In this document: piece after piece, positions 22,505 to 34,130 of the stretch
Numbering within the stretch: the first letter of the stretch is position 1
How the letters are laid out: every line of letters begins with the position of its first letter
Origin: Proteles cristata cristata
Lineage: Eukaryota; Chordata; Mammalia; Carnivora; Hyaenidae
Length of the DNA: 64,000 bases
Assembly: GCA_017311185.1 (NCBI GenBank)
Contig: JAESUZ010003091.1
Location: forward strand, 434,001-498,000
Direction: 5' to 3'
Notes under the pieces: model-generated
Database searches by the model: none
The model's input: the letters and a program-made list of their open reading frames with translations, nothing else
What the model was told of the DNA's origin: nothing
Program-made: the position numbers and the translations under genes

Positions 22505-22860
22505 GATCTCCACAACATCCATTTCCTCATCTGTAAAATGGGCTAATGACAGTACTTATTCCACAGGAATATTGTGCGGAGTTAAGAACTCTAAATCGGG
22601 GCGCCTGGGTGGCTTAGTCGGTTAAGCATCCGACTTTCGCTTGGGTCATGATCTCGCGGTTCGTGGGTTCGAGCCCCGCGTCGGGTTCTGTGCTGACTGC
22701 CAGCTCAGAGTCTGGAGCCTGTTTCAGAGTCTGTGTCTCCCTCTCTCTCTGACTCTCCCCTGCTCATGCTGTGTCTCTCTCTCTCTCCTAGAAATAAATA
22801 AAAATATTAAAAAAAAAAAAAGAACTCTAAATCACTTCAGAACTGTACCTAGAACTTAGA
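22505..22860 (+). mobile_element. MIR fragment, interrupted by a SINE
   Basis: CATTTCCTCATCTGTAAAATG then GGCTAATGACAGTACTTATT is the MIR core (first 20: CATTTCCTCATCTGTAAAAT). It resumes after the SINE. Confidence 0.65.
22598..22819 (+). mobile_element. tRNA-Lys SINE, group A
   Basis: GGGGCGCCTGGGTGGCTTAG to CTAGAAATAAATAAAAATA. Perfect 14-bp duplication AAGAACTCTAAATC at 22584-22597 and 22820-22833, in a MIR. Confidence 0.95.
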
Positions 22861-23199
22861 AGTAATAGAAATATTTGTCATTATCATCACCACCTTCATC
22901 GTTACATATGTCAAGATTGTAAAACACATTTTATTTATTTATTTTTATTTTATTTTATTTTATTTTTTGTAAAACACATTTTAAATAAAGATATGAAATC
23001 ACAAAGCATGGACAGGACACGATGCAATGATTGTTCATGAATTACACCCATTGTAATGACTTCAGGCACAAAGAAGCTCAGTGAACTCAATCGATGGTTT
23101 TCTTCCTTTTTTTCCATCTGAACTTTTTTCCCCCCCCTTTGTTTCATTGCTAAGAAAGGTCAGGCAGCAACCCTGCTATTCTCTGCAGATACTGGCTTT

Positions 23200-23415
23200 G
23201 TTTACTTATTTTTTTAATGTTTATTTTTGAGAGAGGGAGAGAGACACAGAGCATGAGCCGGGGAAGGGCAGACAGAGACGGAGACACAGAATCCAAAGAA
23301 GCCTCCAGCTGCTGAGCTGAGCACAGAACCCGAGGTGGGGCTCAAACTCATGAACTGCGAGATCATGACCTGAGCTGAAGTCAGACGCTTCACTGACTGA
23401 GCCACCTGGGTGCCC
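23200..23415 (-). mobile_element. tRNA-Lys SINE, group B
   Basis: TTTTTTTAATGTTTATTTTTG tail side (first 20 bases TTTTTTTAATGTTTATTTTT), head GCCACCTGGGTGCCC. Flanking duplication CTGCAGATAC(T/C)GG at 23183 and 23416. Confidence 0.92.
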
Positions 23416-24904
23416 CTGCAGATACCGGTTTTAGAATGAAGGTGCCTCTCGCCATTCCTGAGTTTCAGTGAAAGCAAAGCTCTTATTCTCCCACCCAGAC
23501 CCTACCCGGGGCGGCAGCGTCGGGTCGTGACTCAGGATGACCCCTATTCTGGCTACGGTGATTGCCACGCCAGACCCATCCAGATCCTTCTCTGCTCCAG
23601 CCTCCCAGCAGGTGGGGCAGGAAGCCTCGGCCTGGAGCTGCCGAAGCCCTGGGGAACCGCGTCCCTGACTCTGCTTCCAAGCTCTTCAGGGACGCCCCGG
23701 CTGCTGCTCCCCTGGGGCTTTCCTTGGTGACCCACCAAGAGAGGCCCCTTTTTCTGTTTTAAGCAGTTTGAGTAGACTCTGTCGAAGAGACCCAACATTT
23801 CTGGGCTCAACAGAGACAAGATAAACTCCACTGCCATTCCCACAGCCCCATCACCCAAAGCCGGCCTCCTCAACAAGAAGAAAGGCCCGGCCTTCGGTGG
23901 CAGCCACAGGACACTGCGAGCTGGGAAACCCAATCACGTGTGGGCGCCCCGCTCTTCTCTGAGCTAGCCTCACGGAGGCAGGTGGCTTTTGTATGCTGTC
24001 GGGGACAGAAGATCACAACAGGGTGCGAGAGCACAGGTGTATCATCGCTTTGGGGAAAGCTGGGCCTCGCTGAGGTCAGTGTCCCAGGCAGGGGTAATAT
24101 GGCCACCTTCAGAGGGCGGGCAAGCCATTTTACAGGGCCCTGGGTCCCCAAAATGGTGCATCCAACCGCCCAGTCATCCAAGGCAAGTGACTTGGCTTGT
24201 GCACAGTGAGATGGCACTGTTCCCCAAGAATTCCCACATTGGACACAGGCCAGGGAGCCGAATCTGCTGAGCGGGCATCAGAATAGCTGGGGACAGAAGC
24301 TAAGAGGTCTTGTGGCTTCCAAGATGGCTCTGGTGTTGACATCCAGTAACAAAAGGGGAAACACAAGTGGGAAGACTTCTATAGTTATCGCAACCCTAGA
24401 AAAATGGGCATATTTCACGACCATGTCGCACCCCAAGGGAGGCAGGGTGCAGTCTGGCCGCGTGCCCACGATGACAAGGATACCAGTGTGGAGAGCAGTG
24501 AGCAATCCTCGCCGACTGCGGCTGCCATGGATATGAGGGTCACCTGGGTGCGGCACCCACGCTCCTAAAGCCGAGAACCGCCCTGGCGGCCTGGCCGGGA
24601 AGAGATGTGAGGGAGCACCAGGCTATAAATTTCAGACTATAAACCCCCTCGCCCCACGTTCCAGGGAAGGCTGGCCCCTCCGTGCTGGCTCATCAGAGGG
24701 CAGATTCTGAATGGCCCTCCTGGATTCGGGATGCTCTGCCCTTTGTGTGGTCTAGAACTTGTGATCCTTGACCTTGACCCCAAACCGAGAGCCCCTCCAG
24801 GGTACCATGACTAAAGACTCCCAGACGAGCCTCCCGTCTGCACTTCACCACCTCCGCGGCTATCTCTCCAGCCTGGGAGCACCCTCCATCCTCCACCTTG
24901 ACCC

Positions 24905-24930
24905 CCACCAACCCCCCCCTCCCCCCCGCT
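24905..24930 (-). repeat. C-rich low-complexity tract
   Basis: CCAACCCCCCCCTCCCCCCC-like run; the minus strand is G-rich and quadruplex-prone. Confidence 0.7.
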
Positions 24931-25109
24931 GCCATTTGCCTTATAGAAGCTCTTTCCCTCCGTGAATGATTCAGTCCCCTGAAGTCCCAGTTCCCATCCC
25001 GGGGTGGACAAGCATAGTGTCCCATCATCTACCCACCACCCAACAATCAGTGACCAAAGAGAACTTCTCGACCACGTCCTTCAGGAGTTGGGACAGCAGG
25101 AGGATGAAG

Positions 25110-25300
25110 GCCAAGAGCTTTGGGTTACAAGCAGTCCCAGCTCCAAACGCCCTCTCTGCCACTGGCTCGCTGGGTCCCTCTGCACGAGTTCCCTACTGCA
25201 CCAAACCACAGCAAAATGGGGGTGATAAGACCTCTGTGCGGGACCCCAAGAGTTGGAGGTGACGGCGCGAGCATGGGCCCCGGCACACAGTAGGCCGTCC
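25110..25300 (+). mobile_element. MIR fragment
   Basis: CTCTCTGCCACTGGCTCGCTG then GCAAAATGGGGGTGATAAGA and GGCACACAGTAGG keep MIR order (first 20: CTCTCTGCCACTGGCTCGCT). Confidence 0.55.
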
Positions 25301-26651
25301 GTCGTGGTCACAGCTGCAACCCGGGGTCCTGGCTGCTGCGATGCGCTTTGACCTTGGAGCCGACAGTTCACTCAGGCCCCTGCCCGGAGCGGAAGTCCCC
25401 AAGGAGCTGCGGCTCTGCTCGTCCCCACCCTGTGGCTCTCCTTCCTCCTCCTCCCCTGAGAGGGCATTCCCCGACCTTTGAAGCGCTCTGCAAGGAAGGA
25501 CAAGATTCCAGCCACCACTGGCCTGTGACAAGCTGGGCAGCTTTGACCCCTGCTGTGCTCCCGGCTCCCGGACACACTTCACTTCCTACCTCGCCTGACT
25601 TGCTGGGCGCAGCGCCCAATGCTGCCGACAAGCGCACCTGCCCGAACTTCTCCCTCCGGTCTGAGCACGCTCTCCACGGCTCCCAGACACTCAGACGCCC
25701 TCCTCGGCCAGCCCCTCCTCCTCTGCCTTCCCCTTCCATGCTGACTTTCGTAAAGACCCATCCTTGGGCCTCTCTTCTCCGTGCCTGTCCCCAGGTGATC
25801 CCACCCCTCCGTGCGGGTGAGGACCACGGACTCTGCCGGAGACCAGACTCCCAAATCGTCCCCAGTGCCCGGCGGCTCGCCCACCGCTGCCAGGATGACC
25901 TCATTCACAAGCTGGATCTAGTCTTTGCTCTTCGAACCCACGCATGCTGTCCCATCGCCTAGCGAATTCGGCTCGGACTCAAGGGTCCAAGACCCTTCCT
26001 GCCTGCCCCTGCTTGTCTCCGCCTCTGCCGCATGGCTGGCCCGGCCCCTCATTTTGGTTCTTCCAGTCTTCTGAGCGTCTGGTATCCTTGAAGGGCACCT
26101 GGATTCCCTGGGTCTCCACTCCTTTCACTTCCCAGAGAACAACAGCCACCCCAAAGGACAGCTCCCCGCCTTTGCGTGCCTCGCTGGGGCCCCGCCCACA
26201 GCCCTCGTCCTGTGAGCGTTTCTCCCTGTTGTCACTCGGCTTTGGTGTCCCTGGTGGCACTGCCTCTGCTATGTGACAAGTGCTGAGTGAAAGGCGCAGA
26301 ACAAAGGCATAAATTAATGAGCAAGCTGAGCCCTGCGGTGGTCCTGAGGAGAGCCGGTGCCTGCTAGAAGCCGGCTTTGCACCCCTTCCTCACCCAGCTC
26401 CGCCGCGGCCTCCCCAGGGCTGGGCCAAGGACGGTGGGTCAGGAAGCTCAGGCTACAAATCCTCTGCAGCACCAGCACGCTGTCACTCATAACCCCGTTC
26501 TGGGAGAGGGGAGGTGTGCAGTTGCCCACCTGCTCTGCCACCTCTGCAGTTGCCAGGAGCTCTTGGGGGCGGGGGGGAAGGATGCCAAAATCCAGAGGGT
26601 GTTCCAGGTCGGGGCTTGTCAGTGTCAGGGAAAGGCAGGCAGCTCTCGGAG

Positions 26652-27045
26652 TGTAAGGGCTGAATCGTGTGCCCCCCAAAATATGCTGACGTCTTGACGT
26701 CCAGTCCTGAGCACATGACCTCATCTGGAAATAGAGGTATAATAGGTAAGAAGAGGCCACACTGGGGTGGGGTGGGCCCTTCGCCCAGTGTGACTGTGTC
26801 CCTGTCAGAAGAGAAGAGAGGCAGACACGTGATGATAAAACAGAGGCACCGGCGGAGTTGGGCCGAGGAGCACAGGAGCGGGGGCAGGTCCAGAGCGAGG
26901 GCGGGGGAAGGGAGGATGTGCTTCCAGAACACAAGACAATACATTTCTGTGGGTTAAGCCACCACGTTTGTGGAGCGTTAAGACAGGAGCCCCCGGAACG
27001 CACGCACCGGGCGAAGGGGCGGCCGCAGATTTGGAGGAAGTGTCT
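26652..27045 (+). mobile_element. MLT1-type LTR
   Basis: AAGGGCTGAATCGTGTGCCC, CATGACCTCATCTGGAAATA, TTTCTGTGGGTTAAGCCACC and GTTTGTGGAGCGTTAAG are MLT1 landmarks. The middle is diverged and CpG-rich. Confidence 0.65.
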
Positions 27046-28063
27046 CTGATTACCTACAGTGAGTTTTGGAAGCTCTACCGTGTCCACTCCTGTCCCTAGT
27101 CATGCTTCTCGTGAGGCCACCAGGAGCGAAAGCCAAGGAATGGAACTGCCAGGCAGAGCCTGGGGAGCCCAGGTCCCCAGACCGCCCCTCATTTAGGGAG
27201 AGGAGGAAGCTGGCGGAGGGCGAGCGCGGTCTTCTCACACCGGGACCTGCCTCTCCAGGCCCAGCGCCCATGACCTGCTGTCCCCCAGGGCTGGCCCACC
27301 ACACGGGCTTCAGATCCAGACAGACCGGCGCTCAGCCCTGACCGCCAGCCCTGAGCAAGGCCGTGCCTGTCTCCCAGCCTTGGGTCTCTCTCTGTGTCTG
27401 CTCCAGCACCCGGAGGCCCTCAGAGTCCGCTCCACCTGCCGATCTCCGCCTCCCTGCATCTTCCCTGGGCCGCCTCTCTTGGGGTCTCCGTGGCGTCATT
27501 GCCTCAGGACAGCTGAGAGCCCCGTCGTGTCCCGGAAAGAGAGGGAGGAGAATCGCACATGCTTGCCTTCCAATCGGGGCTCCGCCACGTCTAGCTGCGT
27601 GGCCCTGAGCGAGCTCCAGCCCGCATCTCTGTTACCTCCTTGTGGAGCTGAGATCCCTGCAGGGTTGCGGGAGGCAGCTGATCACGGCTAGCAGAGGTCC
27701 TCTCCCTGGGCTCCTGGGCCAGCGTCCGGAATTCCAAGAAAGCACTGAGGCTGGTGATAAAACGGTATGTGCCTGCCTCACCCATTGCTCTGAGGGGAGA
27801 GAGCCTTTAGCCTTTTTCTGGTTCTCAGAGGGGTCCATGACCCCGGAAGTCAGACCCCTGCATAAGTCCCTGCGTCCAAGGCCCCCGGCACACTGCCCAC
27901 TTGGTGCTGAGCGCCTTTCCCGGGCCTTCCACCACCATCCTGCATCATCTTGCTACAAGTTGCATTTAGCATGTGCTAGTGGGTGGGGGGGGCTCCCACA
28001 CGCTTTGAGGAAAGGGACTCACACAGGTACATCCTCTTCACCATGCCTGACCCTGGGCTCGTT
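27046..28063. other. Intergenic, GC-rich, no gene seen
   Basis: Unique sequence without exon signals. The region 27590-27660 has a weak MIR resemblance (GCTGCGTGGCCCTGAGCGAG). Confidence 0.5.
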
Positions 28064-28079
28064 TGCAAACTAGAGTCTT

Positions 28080-28282
28080 TTTTTTTAATGTTTATATTTT
28101 TGAGAGAGAGACAGAGCGCAAGGAGGGGAGGGACAGAGAGAGGGGAGACACAGAATCCGAAGGAGGCTCCAGGCTCTGAGCTGTCCACACAGAGCCCGAT
28201 GCGGGGCTTGAACCCACCAACTGCAAGATCATGACCTGAGCAGAAGTCAGACGCTTTAAAGCACTGAGCCACCCAGGTGCCC
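28080..28282 (-). mobile_element. tRNA-Lys SINE, group B
   Basis: Ends GCCACCCAGGTGCC. Flanking TGCAAACTAGAGTCTT (28064-28079) and TGCAAAGTAGAGTTTT (28283-28298) are a slightly diverged duplication. Confidence 0.92.
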
Positions 28283-28784
28283 TGCAAAGTAGAGTTTTCA
28301 CGATGTTCCTTCCTGGGCCCTCCACACTGCCCTCCTCCTCCTCGGGCCTATGAGTGCCTGCTTCTCAGCCTCCTTTGCCACTGCCTCCCTTTGCCCGGCC
28401 TTGGAATTGATGTTCCCCAGGGTCCTGCCTGGTTCCCTTGCCTCCAGCCCTCTCCCCAGACAGGGAGAGCTTCGCGGCGTCCACAGCTTGCCCTTGATTT
28501 CAGTGGAGGCCACTCCAGCTGCCCTGACACAGAAACCCAAGGCTTCCCAGTAGAGATGCCTCTCCCCCAACCCCTCCCAGCCCCCCGACAAAACCCAGCT
28601 GGCACTGCTCCACGAGGTCATCAAGGAAGCATCCACCGCCGTCTTTAACGCATCCTTTCCAAGTGGCCTTGGGCGTCTGCGCCCAGCAGCCTGGATAGCA
28701 TGCGGAGAACATCGCGGACGGTTTTATGGGTTTTGATGAGAGACACAAATGTCACTCCCACTGGCCAGGACTCTGCCCGCCTTG

Positions 28785-29120
28785 GTCCGGTCGGGCTGCT
28801 ACCACCGAATACCACAGACCGGGCAGCTCATAAACAACAAACGTGTATTCTCACAGTTCTGGAAACTGGCAAGTCCAAGGTCAAGACTCCGTGTGTGGTG
28901 AGACGAGCTTCCTGATTCGCAGGTGGCCCCTCACCCGGTGGAGGGGGCACGGAGCCCTCTGGGGTCTCTCTCCAAGGGCACTAATCTCGCTCACGAGGGC
29001 TCCCCGCTCACGACCTCATCACCCCACCCCCCAGCCCCGACCTCCCGATACCATCCCATTGGGGGTTAGCATCTCAACATATGAACTTGGTCGGGGGGAC
29101 AGAATTCGGCCCACAGCCGA
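28785..29120 (-). mobile_element. MaLR-type LTR (MLT1/MST-like)
   Basis: GGGCTGCTACCACCGAATAC, GGCAGCTCATAAACAACAAA, TATTCTCACAGTTCTGGAAA, GAGGGCTCCCCGCTCACGAC and TTGGGGGTTAGCATCTCAAC are reversed LTR landmarks. Unusually CpG-rich for an old LTR, which contributes to the adjacent CpG-rich patch. Confidence 0.65.
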
Positions 29121-29610
29121 TGGCCACAAGCCAAGAGAGAAGACGTGGTCGTGGGGTGCGGCTGGCAGAGACGGGGTAAGGTGGGCGGGCAGCCAGCTGG
29201 CCCCGGCGCAGCCAGCCCCCACTCCTTCGCCTACGGGGAACACACTCATCGCTCCCCAAGGGCCAGCGGAGGTCCGCGGCCTCACTGTCTCCCGGGAGCC
29301 TCTACCAGAGGCACGGTTCTCCCTCTGGTCCTCTGCGGCTCCGTGGGATCTGGTATCGGGAAACCGACGAACTAGGAGAACAAGCCATCTGTGCGCTCCC
29401 CTCCCCCCACAGGGCAAACACACACGGTGTTGGACGGTAGGGCTCAGGCAGGGTAACCACAGCCCGACGTCCCAGCGGGAAGGGGCAGGACCGAGGACTC
29501 ACGAGCGCGCTGGACGGGCGCTGGGGAAGCCCCGGGGTGCGGGGAGGCTCTGGGGGACCCCGTTCTCTGTGACTCCTGGTGACATCCTCCGGACGTTCTG
29601 CCATTTCGCT
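28981..29610. promoter_or_regulatory. CpG-island-like patch
   Basis: I counted about 47 CpG dinucleotides by hand across roughly 630 bp of GC-rich (about 62%) sequence. The observed/expected ratio is about 0.8, against about 0.2-0.25 for bulk mammalian DNA. The left part overlaps an LTR relic, but 29120-29610 is unique. No TATA box or convincing exon was found. It may be an orphan CpG island acting as an alternative promoter or enhancer, or a recombination hot spot. Open frames through it (up to 262 codons) look like products of high GC content. Confidence 0.45.
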
Positions 29611-29655
29611 CTGAGGTCACATTTGAGGTGACCTTTTTAAAAAAAAATTTTTTTA

Positions 29656-29868
29656 GGGGCGTGTGGGTGGCTCAGTCAGTTAAGCGTCTGACTTCGGCTC
29701 AGATCATGATCTCACCGTTAGTGGGTTCGAGCTCTGCAACCAGTTCTGTGCTGACAGCTCAGAGCGTGGAGCCTGTTTCAGATTCTGCATCTCCCTCTCT
29801 CCCTGCCCCTCTCCCACTCGTGCTCTGTCTCTTCTCAAAAATAAATAAATAAAATAAAAAATTAAAAC
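29656..29868 (+). mobile_element. tRNA-Lys SINE, group B
   Basis: GGGGCGTGTGGGTGGCTCAG head to CAAAAATAAATAAATAAA tail; abuts an inverted SINE. Confidence 0.9.
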
Positions 29869-29874
29869 TTTTTT

Positions 29875-30071
29875 TAATGTTTATTTATTTTTAAGAGAGA
29901 GAGAGAGTGAGCAGGGGAGGGGCAGAGAGAGAGGGAGACACTGAATCCAAAGCAGGCTCCAGGCTCTGAGCTGTCAGCACAGAGCCCAACATGGGGCTCA
30001 AACTCAGGAACAGGGAGATCGTGACCTGAGCAGAAGTTGGGCGCCTAACCAACCGAGCCACCCAGGTGCCT
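29875..30071 (-). mobile_element. tRNA-Lys SINE, group B, inverted partner
   Basis: Starts TTTAATGTTTATTTATTTTT and ends GCCACCCAGGTGCC. Tail-to-tail with the previous SINE. Confidence 0.9.
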
Positions 30072-31103
30072 TTCCTCTCTCTCTCTCTTTTTTTTTTTTT
30101 CCCTTTTCGAACACTGTTCTTTCATTTTTGGCCCAGGAATTCTCATCTAGGAAGAGGGGGTGGTGGGAGATCCAATACCATAAATCACCAAAAAATTCTT
30201 TCCTAAGGGATGCAAGTGACTTGGAGATATTCCACGCTAATGGCTGAGAACACTCAGTACTCTGTTGGGGCCGTACACCCCTCGGGTCCTACTCATCCTC
30301 TGCAGCCTGCAGCTCCGCGTGTAAGTAAGTAAGTAAGGACTGTGAGGCCCCGAGGCAGTCTGAAGGCCCAAAGGGTTAGAGACTTGTTTTTAGTTCAAGT
30401 TTCGGGCTCCTTGGACAATACAGTTCCCTCAGAACCCAAAAAGGCTCCTCATTCTTCGGCAGCCGGGGACCACATGCAAAATTCATTTAGAGACACAGCG
30501 CTCCTGACTGGGGTTTTTTCCTGCTCCCTGGCCTCGGGCTGTTCTCTGTCAGTGTACTAAGGGCAGTCCTGAGTTCAGACCCCGGAATGGAGGATGCTCC
30601 CTTACCCTGACCTTGCACGAGGCGGAGGCTTAACGGGCTTTTGCCGCACAAAGCTTCGTTCAGTGTGATTTCCTTCTATTTGGCATCCAGAAGCGGTCAA
30701 CGTTCCCAGCCATGGCCCCCAATTTCCAGAATCTTTCTCTTTCGTTTTAGTGTTACTTCGCAGGTCAGCCAGTTCTGGCCTGGGCTCCCCTTTCTAATAC
30801 CTTGCTAGCCGCTCGCTGCCTGTGACACCCAGGCTCACTATGACGATCTGTTTTACAGCCTCTTCCCTGAGAATGACAGGCTCAGAGGACAGGGGTCCTG
30901 CTTACTCTGGGCCACTGCCCAGGATGGGCCTCCACCCTCCCCGACCCCGACTCCAAACACGTTCTAGATTGTTATTATGGGGACACCGGACCCATAGGAC
31001 CAATTTCTGTCTTAAAGTAACACTAACTTATACAAGAGATAAACCCTCAGATTTCACTTGCTAAACTCACTGTATTTTTTTTTTACTGGTATAAAAGGCA
31101 GTG
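30072..31103. other. Intergenic, no gene seen
   Basis: Unique sequence with a short (GTAA)4 tract at 30319. Nothing gene-like. Confidence 0.5.
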
Positions 31104-31327
31104 GGGAGGGGATGCGCCTGGGTGGCTTAGTCAGTTAAGCGTCTGACTTCAGCTCAAGTCACTGTCTCCCGGCTGGTGAGTTCGAGCCCCGCATCAGGCT
31201 CTGTGCTGATAGCTCAGAGCCTGGAGCCTGCTTCTGATTCTGTGTCTCCCTCTCTCTCTCTGCCTTTCCCCTGCTCACACGCGGTCTCTCTCTCTCAAAA
31301 ATGAATAACCATTAAAACAATTTTTTT
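31104..31327 (+). mobile_element. tRNA-Lys SINE, group B/A mosaic
   Basis: GCGCCTGGGTGGCTTAGTC head (group A-like TTAG) but a TTCAGCTCAAGTCAC second box and a group B body and tail. Flanked by AAAAGGCAG / TAAAGGCAG. Confidence 0.88.
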
Positions 31328-31334
31328 AAAGGCA

Positions 31335-31481
31335 GGGGGCACCTGGATGGCTCTGCCACTTAAGCGTCCGACTCTTGATCTCTGCTCAGGTCTTGATCTC
31401 AGGGTTGTGAATTCAAGCCCCACATTGGGTTCCATGCTGGGCATGGAGCCTACTTCAAAAAAATAAAAGAAAAAGAAAAGC
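31335..31481 (+). mobile_element. Old tRNA-Lys SINE
   Basis: GGGGGCACCTGGATGGCTCT head, CAGGGTTGTGAATTCAAGCC B-box, short body and an AAAAAAATAAAAG tail without the long TC-rich segment. An older carnivore subfamily. Confidence 0.8.
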
Positions 31482-31798
31482 TTGAATGGAGGAGGGCGAG
31501 GGATTAGGGAGCTCTGCTGCTTACAGTCCTCCACTGACTCAGACTGAACCCGTGCCATTCTCAGAACGTGGCTTCTAAGGGAGACCTGGACATCAGAATC
31601 CAGATGCAAAGAGACAAGAGCAGAGCAGGGGCTGGCCCGATTCTGGAACAAGCGAGGCCCACTCATTTACCTATGGCCCATGGCTGCTCTCACGCTGCAA
31701 GGGGTAAAGCTGATTCAGTGCCGGGGAGGCTGTACGGTTCACAGAGCCTAAAGTAGTTACTTGTCCAGCCCTTTGCAGAAACATCAGCCAACCCCTGG

Positions 31799-31828
31799 TG
31801 GGCAGGGGGGGGGGCGGGGGGGCGCGGA
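31799..31828 (+). repeat. G-rich tract, G-quadruplex-prone
   Basis: GGGCAGGGGGGGGGGCGGGG followed by GGGCGCGG: long G-runs with one-base spacers. Confidence 0.75.
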
Positions 31829-33287
31829 TACGCAGGGCAGGCAGCGCCAACATGGTTTCACTCTGGATCATCAGCCAGAACTCAGCCACGTGGCCCCTCA
31901 ACTATAAGCGAGGCTGGGAAGAGCATTCTCCGCAGGCCCCTGGAAGGCAGGGGAAAGCGAGAGAGTCAGCATCCGGCCAGGCCCCGCTGGAAACACCCTC
32001 CGGGCCCTGTGGCTTCTGACTCAGCGCACCCTCCACACTTGGGGTCCGTATTTCTAGCCACGTGCCTGACTCCTCACACTTCCCATCCTCCAACAGACTC
32101 GGACCCTTTCCCCTCCAAATCTGTTTCTCCTTCTGTGGTTTGTGATTCAGTTAACAGTTCATCATTCCCCGAAGCGCCTGAACCAGAAACCTCGGGATTG
32201 CCCGTGACCTTTCTATTCCCTCAAGCCCATAGCCACGCTCTCCACGTGCACTTGGACGTACATCCCCCCTCTTTGGTACTGGAGGTACCAAACCCCCCCT
32301 CTTCTCTGTGCTCTGTTGTGGCGCTTGCATCCGTCTCCTAACTTGCAGCCAGGACCCCGACGGCCCCTGAAGTGTGCACACGATGGTCTGAGCCAGCTGT
32401 TTCAAAATCTGGTGTGCCCAAACCACACCCCTGCTTGAACTTCGTGCCCACCCCCAAGGACAGACACTCGTCACCTGGGATCACCCATCTGTGCAATGGC
32501 GGAACTGAGGCGGCGACTTTGGTTTATGAGCCTTCAAAGACCCGTGGCTCCACTCCCCCATTCTTTGCGGGATAAACCTCCAGGAAGCACAAAGAAAATT
32601 CTTTGCATAGCAGAAACTCTCAAACCTGTACAACGGAGCGGCCCCCGTTGCACGCTCCAAGACGAATTTCGCCGTGGTCTGAGCTGGTTTGCTCTGCGGG
32701 GATGCGACCATGTACCTCTCATGGGCTCTGTCCCCTCGCCTCTCATTCCCACCTGTTCTGTCAGAGATTCCTGGTTCCCACAGCCTGATCCCCAGGACGT
32801 GTTCTAGAGAGAGTCTGTCCCAAGTGAGTCTTCCTCTAGGGAGAAGTCCTTCCCGAAGACCCTCGAGGGTCACTGCGGGGCCCCTCCTCCCCCTACCCCT
32901 CCTCTTGACACTTTGGGAGACAAAAAGAAGCCGAACTGGGCCACGGTCCTCCTGGAGAATCTGGAATTGGTCCTCAGGGCTGCCTGGATGACCATTTGAT
33001 CCAATTGTGACTTCCCCGGTCACTCGCGGCCACTCTCCAGGGCTTCCAGGCGATGCCTGTTCTTCTCTGGAATCATCTTACCTTGCACACGTGTGCGCCT
33101 GCTCCCCACCTGCCTCCCCGCTAGAAAGTAAGATACCAAACCCGACTGATGCTGTTGTCTCTCTTTCCTGCTGGTTTATGCTTGGTGTTCAACACAGTTT
33201 TGCTAACGAGGGAGTGGATGGAGGGGGGGAGGGAGTGACACTCTGATGGCCTCTTACCTCCGCCACGGAAGGTGGGCTTCCCCAAAC

Positions 33288-33289
<2 letters not shown>

Positions 33290-33329
<40 letters not shown>
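33290..33329. repeat. (CA)n microsatellite
   Basis: About 20 uninterrupted CA units. Confidence 0.95.
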
Positions 33330-33330
<1 letters not shown>

Positions 33331-33744
33331 GTCGTCTGCATTTCCAAAGACTCTTTCTCCCAGGGAATTTTCATTTTCCAATCGGAGCCCCTGTCCGGGT
33401 CCCATCCAAGCAACAGCAACCCATCCGTTCAGACCAAAATGCCAATCATTCTTGCCTCTTGCCTCCCTCTTCCCAACTGTGACCCTGTTAGGTCTGTCTT
33501 CCAGTATATTCTGACTCCAACCACCTCGCATGGCACCCACCGCTACCACCACCTCCCCCACGACAACGGCCACAATCCCCGAACGGGGCTCCCCTCTTCC
33601 CTGATGGGGAAATTTAGATGGCCTCACCCTACTCCTGGCCACCCTCCAGCAGCCCCCTTCACACCTGGAGCTGGATCCCAAGTGCTCACCAGACTCCCCA
33701 AGCCCCGCGTGGCTGGCCCTGGCTCCCTCCATACTCCCCCTTCC

Positions 33745-34117
33745 TTCCTCTCTCTGGTTCATGCGGTTCCAGCTGCTCAGGCTTCCCGCTGTTTGCATCA
33801 AGCACATGTTGCCCCAGTGCCTTTGCACCTGCTGGCTTGGAACCTTCTGCCCCACATACCCGTGTAGCTCAGCCTCTCACTTCAGCGAAGTCTCGGCGTG
33901 AATGTCAAAGGGCTTCTCTGGCTGCTCTATATACAGTAGAGCCCATCCCTGCCTCTCGTTTCTTCACAGCACGTCCTGGACTTCACAGTGCACTTTGCGG
34001 ACTTTGTTTCTCCATTTATTTTGCGTAATAACCTTTAAAGTAGGAGCTGCCGAAAGGCAGAGACTCTGTGTGCTGCCGTGTCCCCAGTTGCAAATGCTCA
34101 ACAGACATCTATTAGTT
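33745..34117 (+). mobile_element. L2 3' region
   Basis: CAGTGCCTTTGCACCTGCTG, GAACCTTCTGCCCCACATAC, GTAGGAGCTGCCGAAAGGCA and CAAATGCTCAACAGACATC keep L2 order. A SINE follows at its end. Confidence 0.6.
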
Positions 34118-34130
34118 AAGAACAGAACAG

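Larger units (their letters stand above)
23430..26650. other. Intergenic, GC- and CpG-enriched, no gene seen
   Basis: A 3.2-kb interval without SINEs. CpG is locally dense (25240-25700). Frames of up to 204 codons exist on both strands at once, an effect of GC composition, with no recognisable domain, signal peptide or splice pair. A MIR relic lies at 25110-25300. Confidence 0.5.
31482..33740. other. Intergenic, no gene seen
   Basis: Unique sequence with a G-rich stretch at 31799-31830 and a CA microsatellite at 33290-33329. Minus-strand frames of 180 and 244 codons exist (32481-33023, 33121-33855). The second reads through the CA tract as a Val-Cys repeat, so neither is believed. Confidence 0.5.

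Noticed and set aside
25348..25962. 204-codon plus frame with overlapping 178- and 129-codon minus frames
   Set aside because: Open on both strands at once in CpG-rich DNA; no domain or splice context.
28843..29631. 262-codon plus-strand frame, the longest in the window
   Set aside because: It begins inside an LTR relic and continues through the CpG-rich patch. It shows no domain, and minus-strand frames overlap it, so it is a product of GC content.
33121..33855. 244-codon minus-strand frame
   Set aside because: It reads through the CA microsatellite as a Val-Cys repeat and has no homology I recognise.
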